Shown in pieces: positions 11,271-23,985 of a stretch of 64,000 nucleotides of DNA. A program made the position numbers and the translations under genes. The stretch lies in NCBI GenBank assembly GCA_005408345.1, contig SEMN01000485.1:322001-386000 (forward strand), read 5' to 3'. The notes below the pieces were generated by a model that ran no database searches, was not told the DNA's origin, and saw nothing but the letters and a program-made list of their open reading frames with translations. Numbering within the stretch: position 1 is the first letter of the stretch; each line of letters starts with the position of its first letter. Source of the stretch: Macquaria australasica. Taxonomy: Eukaryota; Chordata; Actinopteri; Centrarchiformes; Percichthyidae.

Positions 11271-11640
11271 ACATCAAGCCGAGCAGACACAGAGCAACAT
11301 TATCATTCATTTGGAGTGGTGTTTATGTCCTGATGAAAGTCCAGTATTCCCTCTCTGTTAGCTCTGTTTTTGGTCTCCACCAACTCCTGAGGTAAATATC
11401 TGTCTCCTTAGCTGCTAAATGCTCCACTATGTTCATCAGCTAGTTTCTAACTGTGTCTGTCTGCTGTTTGCTGATGGGCAGGTAGTGGACAGTGGCTTTA
11501 TCAGAGCTTTTTTCTCTGAAAACAGCTGCTGCTGATGGAAACCAGTTAGATGAGAGCGCTGAGACTGAACAGTAAATTTGCCATTAAATCAAAACAATGA
11601 GGTAAAATAGGCTAAAAAGCTCTGTAGTGCTACAGAGTTG
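11271..11640 (+). repeat. Dispersed repeat family A, longest copy
   Basis: This unit begins with an ACATC..GCAGACACAGAGCAACATT block, continues with CCAGTATTCCCTCTCTGTTA and TTTGGTCTCCACCAACTCCT, then AAACAGCTGCTGCTGATGGA, and ends near AAGCTCTGTAGTG. Partial copies of the same order of motifs occur at 14754-15000 and 42219-42470 (plus) and at 56590-56890 (minus). No ORF or terminal structure is clear. It is probably an old non-autonomous DNA transposon. Confidence 0.65.
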
Positions 11641-13486
11641 GTTTCATCAATATGAGACCTTTCACATTCCATTTCATTCCATTCATTCCACACAATGACA
11701 GTAGCTTTGAAGGGCTGCTGCCAGACCATGTACAGCACATTCCACCCCATACTTTAGTTTCATTAGATTTACTGGTAGGTAAAACAATGACGACGGACTA
11801 GATGTCAGTTTAGATGTTGTGGAATAGTATCATTAAAGAAGTTGACATAAAATAATGCAATTTAATGATTCCTCTGCTGAATCAATGGTTGACCCAAAAT
11901 TTAAAAAACAAAAAGAAAAAAACAAAACACAGATGCATTTTCTCATTTAATACAAGAGGTATCTAGCCAAGTAGATAGTTTGGGTTTTATTTGTCCAGAT
12001 AGTGAGATATGTGATCAAATCATTGACAAATTACATTTGACACAAACATTACATTACAAACATTACTCTTGATAATCCACAGGACACACTGAAACCAGTT
12101 TTCATAGTGGCTCTTTCTTTGGTAGAAAGAGGTTCCAGTGAAACCTGGAAGGGGAAAAAGATGTTGCTGTTGAGTTTTCTAAATGTCATTTTTCATTACC
12201 AGCACCACAAATCCATCAATTGTATTAGATTGTGTTTTGAGGTCAGAAGTCTCAGAGGATATCTCAAAACCAGGGTAAATAAAACTATCTGCACTGTAAT
12301 TTGGGTGAACCATGCCCTTCAAAGATCTGTAACACTAAGAATAACCTCTGCGTGTGTGTAACTGAATGTATGAAGGTAATAAAACCGACCACAGAGCAGA
12401 TATCATGTGATCTCTGAGCTGTGTGCTACAAAAACACCACAGCTTCACACTAAAGATGGAGGCATACTTTAAAAAAAAGTAATAGGCTCTGAAAGAAAGA
12501 TCACCACTTTAACACCAAGTCATAAGTAAACGTACGACACAGTCAAAGCCATTTGTATCACTTTGCTGAGCAGCTGCTTTGTGAGGCACCAAGGCCAGGA
12601 AAAAGAGTCTAATCCGAAGGCCCGACACACATCCACCGGGCCATCCACACAAGGATGCCACATCCACTCATCAACTAGCCAACACTCACCCAGCTCTTGT
12701 GGGAAATTACAAGGCCGCCACACAATGGCCTCGTGTTTTCCTCTGTGTGTGTGTGCTCGCTCGTGCCAATAAAAGTGTTGAGAACCTGTGGCAGAGTAAC
12801 TTAGCAACGACCTGAAAAGAGCAGGAATTAAATGCCACACACACACACACACAGGTCCACATAAATCCAACCTCTATATTAACTCCATCGGGACCCTCGG
12901 ATGGTCAATAAAAATGCCCCGAGACCTTGATGCAGATCTGATTGTCCTGAAAGCAGCCCGGGCTGCTTATCTGCTGCATAGAGATAGGCTACAGTAATTC
13001 ACTTAGATCCCAGATGCTTCAGATAAACTCCTCTGCTGGGAACACAACGACAACAAGACAGACATGGCAGGAGGAAAGACCATATTCCCAACTCAATATC
13101 CTCCCCCTCTTCCTCCCTCCTTCCCGTCTTCTTCTTGGTTATCTTCCCATCTAAGTTCCTCTCCATCGCCTTTCTAAAATACCATCCCCTGTCTCATGGA
13201 TGAACTCCCTCACTCTCTTTCCTTTCCCCTCCTCCTCCTCTTCCTTCTCATCTGCAACTTTCCATCTCCCTCTTTTGTTTTGTTTTTTGGCACAACGAAC
13301 TAAGCAGACCACATCCTGCAGCAAAGGCATTATCTAAAAAAAAATCCATAAAAGTCATCAGTGTTTTTGTTGTTTTTCATTTCTGAACCCGCTGCTTCAG
13401 CGAGCTGTACACCCCCGATGCAGGCAGAGAGAGAGAAAGGGGGTCAGTTGATCAGTAAACCTTCAGAGCAATGCCAATGCTATGTC

Positions 13487-13521
<35 letters not shown>

Positions 13522-13710
13522 TGACGGCTGGCAGTCAGCTCTTGGATCCGAGTACAGACAGTCAGTAGCTCAGGTCTCTCTCAGCTTGTTTTTCATCCCC
13601 CCCCCAAAAAAACAGAAACAAAAAAGAAAAAAAAAACATAGTACCCTAATTAACAGCATGTTGGGTATGCTGCTCAGCACACATTTCACTCACTGCATTT
13701 CTGAGGACTT
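11641..13710. other. Intergenic; no gene seen
   Basis: Only simple sequence is recognisable: short CA tracts near 12840, pyrimidine-rich DNA at 13080-13270 and a (CA)n at 13490-13521. Confidence 0.4.
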
Positions 13711-13840
13711 CGGTGGAGGAAGAAATATTCAGAGCCTTTATTTAAGAAAAAGTATAGTATTATCAGCAAAATGTACTTAGAGTATCAAAGTAAAAGTACT
13801 CCTGCAGAAAAATGGCCCCTGTGACTGATACACCATCATA
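13711..13840 (+). repeat. hAT-like MITE family B, left-end fragment
   Basis: It starts CGGTGGAGGAAGAAATATTC and contains the family's signature of AGTATAGTA and AAGTAAAAGTACTCCTGC. The right end is missing. Its best copy is the 430 bp element at 43570-43999. Confidence 0.6.
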
Positions 13841-13844
13841 GGCA

Positions 13845-14700
13845 AGATTCAAGAATTTTGTTTTGTCACATGCACGGGTAGGATGTGCAGTGAAATGAAA
13901 AATGGCAATGCCCACAGAGAGAGCGCAGAACACAGAACAAAAAGCAACAATATAAAAGAAATGACAATATTTAAAATAATATTAATACATACGTTTATAT
14001 ATTGAATATATATACAATTTTGAAAATTAGAAAATAAATATATAATAAATGTTGTGTCTATGTGTACTTCTATGTGTGTGCATGAGATGAAGAGTATGTG
14101 GAACTAAGAGGGGTGGTGGTGGTGGTGGTGGGGGGGGTCCTGGTGAGTGAGTGTTCTCAAGCCTGATGGCCTGAGAAAGAAACTCTGTCTCAGTCTTTCT
14201 GTTTTGGCTGCGTCATTGCGGAGGCACTTGCCTGACCACAACAGCTGAAACAGTCCGTTGTGTTTCCTGTCAGGATGCTCTGTACAGCTCCAGAAGTGAA
14301 GGACTGAAGGATCCTCAGAGAAAATCTGGATTTCCTCAACTGCCTGAGGTGGTAAAGGCACTGCCTTGCCATTTTCAGTGTTTGTTTGTGCTGTCCATGT
14401 CAGATCCTCTGTGATGTAGACGCAGGTATTTGAAGCTGCTCACCCTCTCCACAGTAGTCTCATTAATCCTCAGTGGCGTGTATGTCCTACATTGTTGAGC
14501 ACCTTGGTTTTGGCGACATTCATGAGTCAGCCACTTCCTCCAGGTAGGCCTTCTCATCGTTGTCAGAGATGCTGCCCGCCACCACTGTGTGGTCAGCAAA
14601 CTTAGTGATGGAATTGGAGCTGAACCTGGAGAACTGAGGACGCAACCCTGGGGGTATCCTGTTCTCAGGGTGCCTGACGGAGGCAGCAGAAACAAGTAGT
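13845..14700 (-). mobile_element. Decayed non-LTR retrotransposon (CR1/Rex1-like), antisense
   Basis: Several minus-strand frames together give RT-type text. TGYPQGCVLSS and FSSNSITKFADHTVV correspond to motif B and the region around the catalytic FADD, where DD has become DH. INETTVERVSSFKYL and a degraded LRQLRKSRF plus SILTG segment follow. At least three frame changes separate these pieces. The plus-strand left end (13845-13960) with AAGATTCAAGAATTTTG reads as the 3' tail of such an element. The clade is inferred from the C-terminal wording only. Confidence 0.65.
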
Positions 14701-14753
14701 GAACACAACTTATATACTGTGGGTGAACTTGTTAGCAAACAGCTGTTTATTTC

Positions 14754-15030
14754 CACATCCAGCAGTAATGGACCACATCATCATTCTGGAGTGTCTGGCC
14801 ACCTGATGAATGTAGTTTAGTTTAGTTGTAGTTTAGTGTAAATCCAATATTTGCTCTCTGTTAGCTCTGTTAATTTTTTTTATTTCTTATTTGTCGCTAT
14901 GAGAGTGCTGAGAGTGAACAAAAACGAGTGACTCCTTTCACATTGTTACATTGTTTTCACATTTCACCTTTTGTCATTTGATGAAAATAAACAGTACCAG
15001 AATAAATGTACTCCCACCACTGCACATTGT
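14754..15030 (+). repeat. Partial copy of repeat family A, with a family B end fragment
   Basis: The ACATCCAGCAG start, CACCTGATGAATGTAG and AATATTTGCTCTCTGTTAGC match family A. It is interrupted by a TTTAGTTTAG-rich patch. A short MITE B right end (AAATGTACTCCCACCACTG) follows at about 15003-15021. Confidence 0.5.
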
Positions 15031-17740
15031 ACTCTCTACAGCAATTAATTAACCCCTGGCAAACATCTTTTTGAATAGATGTTGATAGAATACACTGGAG
15101 GCCTCTTCTACACAGACAAACAGAAAAGCAAACAGCTGTGAGTTAGCCTGCACACACACACTACATTTACATTCCCACTGGTGCTTTCAGTACTGGAGTA
15201 TCTAAACACTTGCATCACTAACACTGGTCACCTGAGCTGCAAGTGGTCCCACCGGGCTGTTTTGTCATGGTGCCTCTGTTCTCTGCAAGGCCACGTGAAT
15301 GTGTTCATGCTCTTCATAAAATCAGAAGACACCTTCCTCCTTCTCTGTGCAGAAAAATATGTGCTGTGACTGCTGATGAAAAAAAGGCTTAACTGTGAAA
15401 AATGCCAAATGCGACGAGAAGCAATTATCGGGGTGTGAAAGCACTATTTAAAACCTGTGTCTATATCTGCTTTACTTATCATGAACAGAGTGTCAGTCTA
15501 CTAGTAAAGTGTTTTTTAAAATGTCTCCTCACTTTTAGAAGCTTAATACAGTTTTAATTTAAAAACAATATGTATTAAAGAAAGTAAGTGACAATCTGGG
15601 AGTACTAATACCATTTGAGTGCAGTGTTTCTTGTTCAGACAAAGGAAATAGTGTAGTAGTTTTATCAAGTCTGAGAAAATAACCCTGATGATGTCATGGG
15701 GATGTCATCAGGGTTATATCAGCTTGGACCTAGAGACTAAAAATGTTACAAATATACATTGTATATGTATTATATATATATATACTGTATGTATTATATA
15801 TACTATATACAGTATATGACAATAAACATATAGCCTGCATTACAAACTGGGGGCGTTTGGACAGACGTGGGCGTGTACCAGGCAAGGGGGGTTTCATGAA
15901 AGAGGCTGTTGAGTTGCATTGCAAAGCTTGACACATACTGGGGGACTAGAGTACTGCACAGGCCTAAAATTGAGACCTGAACCCGACCCGATCCCTGAAG
16001 TTATATTTTATCTTTATTTCATCCATTGCTGACCAGGAACTTGCCAAGATATGCCTGAAATGATCCCAAAATACACGTAAACATCCCTGCAGGTCTACCT
16101 GGAGAAGGGTGTTGTGGGTAACTGTAGGTCACAGGAGCCAATGTGCATATGCAGACGCATCATGCAGACCTGTGCTTCAAGCAAACTGATTGGTTGATCC
16201 AACAACTTTTGGCAATTGTGTCAGCACTGGAGAAAGGTCTGGCTGAACCCATTTGTTGGAGCCATTTTTGTATTGTTTGTCTTATTATGTGTTCATATGA
16301 AATATGTTCACTTGTGGTAATTCCCTGGTGTGTTGGTTACCGGAGGAAGCACACAGTTTTTTGACTGTCTGAAGTAGCGTGAGCTTTTGTTTGTTTACAA
16401 GTAAGTTATTGATAAAAGTGCATATGGACCACCGTCTTCACGGTCAACAAACCTGTATGGTAAAGAAATAAATTCACTTCATGTTTGCCTATACAACAAT
16501 TTGGAAATGTGAATTATTGAACAACATGCTACACAAGAGGACGCGCCTGCATGACGCTTCTGCAGCGATGGTGCCCTTGCAAAATAGTGTAATGCTAACA
16601 AGCAGATAGCGGACTAGGAGGAGAATTCCGACTGAAATAGTTGGCCAATGGCAGGCTTATACCCACAGCCTACTACAATATGACAGAAAGTATGAAATAG
16701 CCAAGTAAACGTCTCTAAACAACCCCTGTGCACATTTGTGTCCGTGCAGCCTGGAGAAGCACGTTCTGGTCTTAATGCAACACACTGGCATCCTGGGCCT
16801 TTACCAGCCAAGGAGACTTTACCAAAGATGCAGTTGTGTTGCATTATGGGAAGTGTGGGATCCAGTGTTTTAGGAGCTTCACTTATACTACGGTCTAAAA
16901 GTCAGGATATCTCAGCTTCTGCTGCATCAATTTGGACCATTCTTTTGCTAATCTGTCTCTTCTAAATCCCTAAATAAACTTTATGGAAGCACAACACTAA
17001 ATCGCTGGAGAACTCCCCTCTAAGGCCATATCTTGTCGACTGATATTGTGGTTTAATGTTGCATACTCCTCAACAAATTTTCAAATATGATGACACACAA
17101 TAAGGCTGAGTTTGGGCCTCCTAGAGTTCTGGGAGCACAAGGCGGCTGTCCACTTTGCCCTGTTGGTGTTTATAGGACAGAAGTTTCCCTGCTACAAAGT
17201 TCTGCACTGTCTGGAGAGAGTAGCGTCTGCAGTAGTGTTGAAGGACCGTGCTGGTGGGTTTCCATATTTTTTGCCCATAAACTATAAATGGCCCGTTTAC
17301 TGCCAACCATTCTCCAAACCATACCATATGTTTGTAGATTGATTTCCTACCTTCCAGGCAGTCAGTGAACTGTGCTGAGTTTCAGAACAGCAACAGTGAG
17401 GAGGACATTTTGGGATCTGGAGGCTCTACTGGGCGCTAAAACAGAACCATTATACTTGATTGTTTTTAAATTCTTCTTATAGTAGGCTATAGAAGCCCAC
17501 AGCTTCCTTGTTTCCTTGCACATATCTATCTAGTTTTTTATTGTATGCTTTTTGCTATGATGTTTTAATTGTACAAACAATTAAACAAGTCTAGTCAAGG
17601 AGTATGTGTTTACTGTATCTTTTGCATTTTTGAAAATAAAGTCTTTTCATGCCTGCAGGCTTTGATGATTTTCCTCTTTCTCTGTGTGCTGGCTTTGATT
17701 TTGACCATTCTAGTTAAATAATAATAATAACTTCCTCGTT
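15031..17740. other. Intergenic; no gene seen
   Basis: An AT microsatellite-like patch lies at 15765-15820. The segment 16850-17020 shares short blocks (TCTGCTGCATC, CTAAATCG.TGGAG) with 29745-29907 in dnd1 intron 1, so both may be copies of one dispersed repeat. No coding sequence is recognised. Confidence 0.4.
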
Positions 17741-17895
17741 CTTACCTAACCCTAAACTCAAATCCTAATGCTAAACTAATTTCAGTTTTATCCCCTAATC
17801 CTAACTCTAAATCCAAGGCTTAATCCTGGACTAAGTGAGGAATGTGTCCAAAATGTTTTCAAACTGCTTCTCACAAGGACGAGAACACACGCATA
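17741..17895 (-). repeat. Antisense copy of the GGTTAG/TGGGGAC repeat
   Basis: CCTAACCCTAAACTC, CCTAATCCTAACTCTAA and the terminal TTCTCACAAGGACGAG are the reverse-complement counterparts of the repeat at 8890-9118, with the same degenerate TAACCC-like core. Confidence 0.45.
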
Positions 17896-18119
17896 CACAA
17901 ACTGTCAAGCACAGACGGTTGTTAGTGAATAAAACATGTGAGACATGAGTGAATGGCATTTTCTACCAGCTGAAGCCGGGCTGCCGGAGCGATGTGAGCC
18001 TTGATGTGCAGATGTGACGGGGAGTTGAATGAACAGTGGGAGACCTTCCTCTCTCAGATAGCTCTGCCTGTCTCACCACACATGCTCACTGCAAGACAGC
18101 AGTCGCATAGACAGACAGA

Positions 18120-18345
18120 CAGCCCATGTGCCAGTCAAGTCAGACGTTTACACAGCGTGTGAAAATTGTAAATAGCGCTTTTCGTTCTTAACGATTCCCA
18201 AAGCGCTTTACAGATTGGTCTCATTCACACACACATTCACACACCGATGGGGACGGAGTTCTTGTCCAAGGACACTTCAGCATGTGGACAGGAGGAGCCG
18301 GGGATCGAACCACCAACCCTGGGATTAATAGACGATGATGGTGTG
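18120..18345 (-). mobile_element. tRNA-derived SINE, antisense
   Basis: Read on the minus strand, the head shows GTTGGTGGTTCGATCCCCGG, which contains a good RNA polymerase III B box (GGTTCGATCCC). A body follows (CTCCTCCTGTCCACATGCTG, GTGTCCTTGGACAAG) and then a tail with AAAGCGCTTTGGG and AAAAGCGCTATTTACAA. The A-box end is cut off or degenerate near a TG microsatellite at about 18341. It is a SINE, not a functional tRNA, because the acceptor and anticodon arms are not preserved. Confidence 0.7.
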
Positions 18346-18589
18346 TGTGTGTGAGTGTGAGAGAACCTTAAGTGCTTTGCAAACAAATAATATAGATTAA
18401 ACACAAGTAGAGACAGTTTTTTCAGTTTCTGTTTTAATCAGAAAAATAGTATTAACTTCAGTAAAATATGTGGCCCAGTGTTTTATTTTTATATATTGTA
18501 ATATTGCAAATTATTATTATTACTGATGCACTGAAGTGTAACCAGGATTTAATGTGTCTTTTAGAAGAGCTAACTTCACTTCATTTAAT

Positions 18590-18805
18590 CTGTAATAATG
18601 TTTCATATTTAATAAGCAGATTATCCATTTTTCATGTAAAATTTTAATCTGCAAAGTAACTAATAACTTCATCTGCCAGATAAATGTAGTGGAGTAAAAA
18701 GTACAATATTTCCCTCTGAAATGTATTGGAATAAAATAACAAAGTACTTTTAAATTGTACTTGTACAGTACTTGAGTAAATACGGTCAGTTACATTCCAC
18801 CACTG
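18590..18805 (-). repeat. hAT-like MITE family B, right-end copy
   Basis: It contains AAATGTAGTGGAGTAAAAAG, then GTACTTGTACAGTACTTGAG and ends TCCACCACTG at 18796-18805, matching the right half of the 43570-43999 element. The left end cannot be placed. Confidence 0.6.
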
Positions 18806-19884
18806 GTATAAACTGACTAGCCTCAACACTCCATAACAGAATATTTTTTATGTTTTTGCACACAAAGTCAAAGGAAAGACAGAGGAATAGATGCTAATTA
18901 GCAAACTGAGGCAAAGACACGTCCACACGAGCTGAAAATGTTTCAGCTTGAGCAAAAAAAATATACTTATCTGTAGGCTTTAATGAAATGACTTCATAAA
19001 CGTACAGAGACGGAAAAGGAGAGCGCCTGGAGGGAAATAACAGAAAGAACTGGAGTCACACAGTCGGAGTGTACACTGCTAGCTAGCTTACAGCTAACGT
19101 CTGTACAGTCAGTACAGTAGCTGACTGGGGAGAACAAACACAAACAGTCCAGCACAAATAACCTAAAAATGTACTTTGTGTTGTCACCATTGCTAAGAGC
19201 CAGATGAGATGATCTACAGCGTAACCATAGGATCTAATTAGAGATGTAATGTTACTGATACAAAATCATAAATCCTTCAAAATTCTCATATTAAACTAAA
19301 GGTTGAATGAAAGCTGTTTCTCTCTTTCTCAGCTCGGCTTCTACCAGATGAGCAGGAATGGCAGGAATGTGTGTGTGTGCGTGTGCAGCAGGAATGGAAG
19401 CCAGGCCCGACACACACACACACACACACACAGGCGGAGAGAACAGAGACGGCCTGTAACTAAAACAAATAGCTCAGCTGAAAATCAAAGTCAGCGGTAT
19501 GGCAGCATTTTGCTTTCCCTATAAGCTACAGTATAATGCAGCATTTTGCTTTCTGAAAATAATGTTTGTGTCGCTGACAAAGCAGAAGCTCTCCATCCAT
19601 GCCAGACACCTGTAGTTTATCCTGCGACGGGCAGCACAGCACACATGGCAGCACATAGACAAAAAACTCCTCAACCTTCTGCTGTCTGCTCTCACCATAT
19701 TGCACAAGTGATTATTTCAGTTTATGGTTTAGTGTATATGATACTGTGGGGACCTGACCAAGGTTGAAGTAGACCTTACATTGGTGGTCTCACAAAGTCC
19801 ATTGCAAAGAAGGTGGATAGTCCCCAGTTGGATAATGATGCAGTACAAACGCAGTATGTAAATGCTGTACAGAGGAAAAGTTAA
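18806..19884. other. Intergenic; no gene seen
   Basis: A short (CA)n tract lies at 19411-19431 and a possible TGGGGACCTGACC repeat piece at 19746. No exon is recognised. Confidence 0.35.
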
Positions 19885-20150
19885 GTTCTCCTCTATTGAT
19901 CCCCGTAGGGAAATTCATTCTCTGCATTTAACCCATCCTAAGTGTTAGGAGCAGTGGGCAGCCACTGTGCAGTGTCCGGGGACCAACTCCAGTTCTAAGC
20001 CAGGTCAAGGCCACTGACCACTGACAGGGGAATTAAGCTAACATACATGTTTTGATGGCAGGGGAAACCCACAGAAAGGCCCTGTACCAGCCGGGATTTG
20101 ACCTTCCAGCTGTGAGGCAACAGTGCTAACCACTGAGCCACTGTGGAGGT
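19885..20150 (-). mobile_element. Second tRNA-derived SINE type, antisense
   Basis: On the minus strand the head reads CACAGTGGCTCAGTGGTTAG then CACTGTTGCCTCACAGCTGG, which has the A-box-like TGGCTCAGTGG of tRNA-derived SINEs, followed by a B-box-like GGTCAAATCCC. The body has CACTGCTCCTAACACTTAGG and the tail GAATTTCCCTACGGGGATC typical of fish retroposons. It differs in body and tail from the SINE at 18120-18345. Confidence 0.65.
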
Positions 20151-22783
20151 ATGGAGGGGTAATCCGCACATTGAATTTTGCAAGGCTCCAAAAAATGTAA
20201 TGATGCAGCGTTTTAACCTACAAGGTCTTTGTCAGGCAAACATCCAAGTGAAGAAAAAGCAGGTTTTATGTAGACAGAAAAATGACAGCTCAACCTACAA
20301 TTAGGAGAAAACACAACTATCATTACTATAGCACGTACATAAAGATACATAATGTCCTTTAGAAAAGGACTACTAATGATACATGAGAAGAAAAAAACAA
20401 TTTGTAGGTTTGGCACCAAGGGGAAACATCCTATCAGAGAGGGGATGAAGGAAATGAGTGTTTATAAGCTTTAATACACAGTTATCATCCGATGAGTAGC
20501 CCAGAATGGGAAGGTAATGGATTGCTGAGATTTCTGTTCTTGTTTTATGAGGAAAGAAATATGATGAATAAATAGATAACAGCATTTATTCATCATGTTA
20601 GTTGTAAACAGTAATGCGGCTGTTTATACTGTTGATGAAGAGGGAATACTGCATATCCTGTAAAATTATACATAAAAAAGAAACCTTGAAGGAAGGTGTA
20701 TATGACCAAAATGCTGTCAGAATCATTGACTGGGGGCTGAATTAGTAGTGTGCAGACAATCTGAAAGGCCGCTTGTACTGCAAACATTTACTGTATTTCC
20801 AATTTCATAGATTTCCTTGTTTAGATATATCATTATCTTTATTTAATTCCATTCTTTCCACCATGAGGTTTTTATAGATTTCCATACTCTGTGCTCTTTA
20901 GTTCTTGTGACTTTAATGTGGATGCACTATTTTTGTCCATGTTAGGATCCTGTAGAAATGGTGACTTTATTTCTTCTTTCATGCATTTGATCTGTAACCC
21001 TGAACAAACGCTGCTCCTCTCAGGTTCGGCCTGTGACATTAGTTACCATGGCAACGCAGCTGAGTTTGAACTCGAGCTATCTTTCTAAAACCAAAAGGTC
21101 TGAATTAACCTGCAGGTTAGCTGGCTAACCCACTTCACCTGCTTTGAGAACCAAGCCCCTGGATGTTTCCTGTTGCCCGGTGCATGCAGGGATATTTGAT
21201 GAAATTATCTTAACTCAATGTCCACTTATTACTATCTTTTAACGGAGCTTTTAACCACATCTCACAATCTTTATCTGCAGATAGAGCAGCCAACTCCATC
21301 CATTCCAGCCCCCTGTGACCCTAACATGGATGGATGGAATTCTAAAATAAATATCACAACATTTCCAAATACAAATGAGCAAAAAGCAGACAAACAAACC
21401 TATATTTTACGAAACATAGACGCAAAAGTAATAACACAACAACATGTCTGCAAAGAAATCAAAAGTAGAACACAAGAGGACAAAAAACAAATGAACAAAT
21501 CAGAAAAAACACAAGACATTTAACAAAGCAAATTATTATATTACTGTACATTTTATATTGATTGTTTGGCGTAATAGGTAACCCAGAAAAGGTTTTTAAC
21601 ACAACATTACTTCCTATTTTCCTGCTTGAATTAAATAAATATAAAACTAATAAAGCGTATCTTTCTTGTTTTACATTTAAGAAATTTTAGTTCTCTAGAG
21701 AGCTGCCAGTCTAAGGACAGAATCCAAGAACTGCAGCATGTAGAAAATCTGGATCATTATTTACCTCAAACATGAACATGTGTATACATATTCCGTATGT
21801 GATGAGGGTGATATAGTAAAATATGCCGCAAACACCCAGTACTTGTCCTGTCCAGTGTTATAACTATTTACATTCTGAGTTACAGTGAGTCCAATTTTAC
21901 TGAATTACACTGTAAATTTATCACACTGGTACAACCAGACAGGAACTGAGCACAGAATGAATTCAACTATCAATTAACTTACATACATACATACTTTTCT
22001 AGCAATTTTTATTCAACCCATACAGCTGGACTAAATGGAGACAAGAATTAACACCCAGAAAAGGCTAGTGAGACCATTAATCCTCATCATTTATTCTGGT
22101 GGTATGCAGCAAGAACCTTAATGTTTAGGAAAAAAAACTTTCCACTGTTTTTTATAATGATAATTACAAAACATGTTTCATATGTATGCAGTTTCCCCAC
22201 TGAGGGGAAACTAACAGGATCCAACACTGACACCTTGTGGAATTCTCTATACATTACATGTGCTGGTTGAAAGTCACATACTATAAACTGCTACTGTCGA
22301 TGAAAAAAAGGGGGTCTCCAGTTTCTTATGTTATAATTGATGGTTTTATCATGCAGATCACACTACTGAAAGGTGTGTGGTGTGATTTTATTTAAAATAT
22401 GTGAGTGAAGTCCGTGGCCTTTTTTAAGGCTGTTAGTATAAAAGCATCATGTTACATTCTGACTCCTGAATTTATTTATTTTTTTCAATTGCTTTAATTT
22501 TATATTAACCTTAACCCTGCCTATTTTTTACCATGGTGCATATTTCAGCAGAAGTAATGCTGATAAAGACAAATCAATTAGTAAAGGAATAACACACACA
22601 CACATATAAAACCTTCTTTCACTGGCGTTTCTGTTGTAATATTCACTCTATTCTGTGAGGTCTCCTCATGTGTTACTTCTCTTGGCTCTAGTTCTGGCAG
22701 TGTTGGCAACTTTATAGAGATATACTCTATTTAATTCACACGCTGAAGATGTTTGTGTGAATACACAAGAATATATTGTGTGA
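20151..22783. other. AT-rich intergenic stretch without recognisable features
   Basis: The longest frame (21218-21523) is lysine/asparagine-rich and has no recognisable domain. I see no splice-bounded coding sequence. Confidence 0.4.
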
Positions 22784-22999
22784 GAGGCAGATGACCGCCC
22801 ACCTTGAGCCTGGTTCTGCTTGAGGTTTCTACCTGTTAAAAGGGAGTTTTTCCTTGCCACTGTCACCTAGTGCTGCTTATGGTGGGAACTGTTGGGTCTC
22901 TGTAAATATAAAGAGTCGGTCTGCACTATATGAAAAAGTGCCCTGAGATAACTTTGTTATGGTATGGCGCTCTGTAAATAAAACTGAATTGAATTGAAC
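22784..22999 (+). mobile_element. 3'-end fragment of the L2 family
   Basis: GAGGCAGATGACCGCCCACC through GGGAACTGTTGGGTCTCTGT, AAAGAGTCGGTCTGCACTAT and the terminal TGAATTGAAT units match the last ~215 bp of the L2 copies at 24480 and 45740. This copy is 5'-truncated and more diverged. Confidence 0.85.
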
Positions 23000-23589
23000 T
23001 GAGTGTGAGAGAGAGGAGAAGACGGCTCATTCTCCATAGTCACTTAGAGGGAGGATTTCAGATGAGAAGGGGTACAGTAGAAACCCTTATGATCTGTGGG
23101 TGCTATTATTCATTTATTTATTATATTATTATTCATTCAGTTTTCACACTAAAGGGTTAAATACCTATACAGTATATGATCAAATACACAACAAAATAAA
23201 ATAGGTAAACAAAAGACATGAACTTAATTAAAGCTCTGTTGGAAGACTGTTGGAAACAGAAAACATGACTTTACGATGGAGATTAGTCATGTGAACTATA
23301 AAATGGATTAATTGTACTTGTATCATAAGTACAAACTGTATTCACGTGGATTGAAACAATCAACTATTTTAATTTGGAATAAGTCCTTTAATTAAATGGA
23401 AATTGTTTTAATTACGAATACATCTAGAATTCAGTCTATGTAGCAAATACAACACATCACTTGGCCATGGAAGAACAAACAAGATTATTTTAGCCTGATA
23501 ACAGCATGTTAGCCTGGATTAGTTAAAACACATTTGAAGGACAGGGCCCCAGTGTCTCCATCCAGATGTTTTCACCAGTCATGAGCTTC

Positions 23590-23985
23590 AATGGCACCCC
23601 TTTTCCACCAACCTGAAGTGCGAACTGTGATGTCATCAGTGGGCATGTCATGGAGAGGATGGAGAAGGCAGCAATGGTGTCTGGTCTACTATGGTAACAC
23701 TCTTCTACGTCTTCTTATCATTAATAGTTGGTCAAAAAACAAATATCTGTAATAACAGAACAAAAGCTCGCAGCTAAGCGACGCGATCCGCCATCTTGCT
23801 CCTACTCTTTACTTCTGTTGTGCATTGTGCAACGCCCTCCGTTGATGGCCCATTCTTGGTTACAATGGTTCCACTCAAAACTGGTGGAAATGTGGGCTGG
23901 TGCTCTAGATAGCACCAAGGTTCCAAAAATCCTGAACAGAACCGTTTCAAGAACCAGAGCTGATTTGGTGAAAAGAGGGTTGTTG
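23590..23985. repeat. Putative non-autonomous DNA transposon with imperfect inverted ends
   Basis: The left end CACCCCTTTTCCACCAA and the right end TTTGGTGAAAAGAGGGTTG are imperfect inverted repeats. The interior carries paired GGAACC/GGTTCC-like words (AAGGTTCC, AACAGAACCG). This arrangement matches a fish hAT-type MITE I recall, but no target-site duplication is evident. Confidence 0.45.

Noticed and set aside
18280..18320. tRNA gene (GGTTCGATCCC on the minus strand)
   Set aside because: Only the T-arm/B-box part is tRNA-like; no cloverleaf can be formed and the flanking text is a SINE body.
21218..21523. 101-codon Lys/Asn-rich ORF
   Set aside because: AT-rich composition, no domain, no splice context and no neighbouring gene signal.
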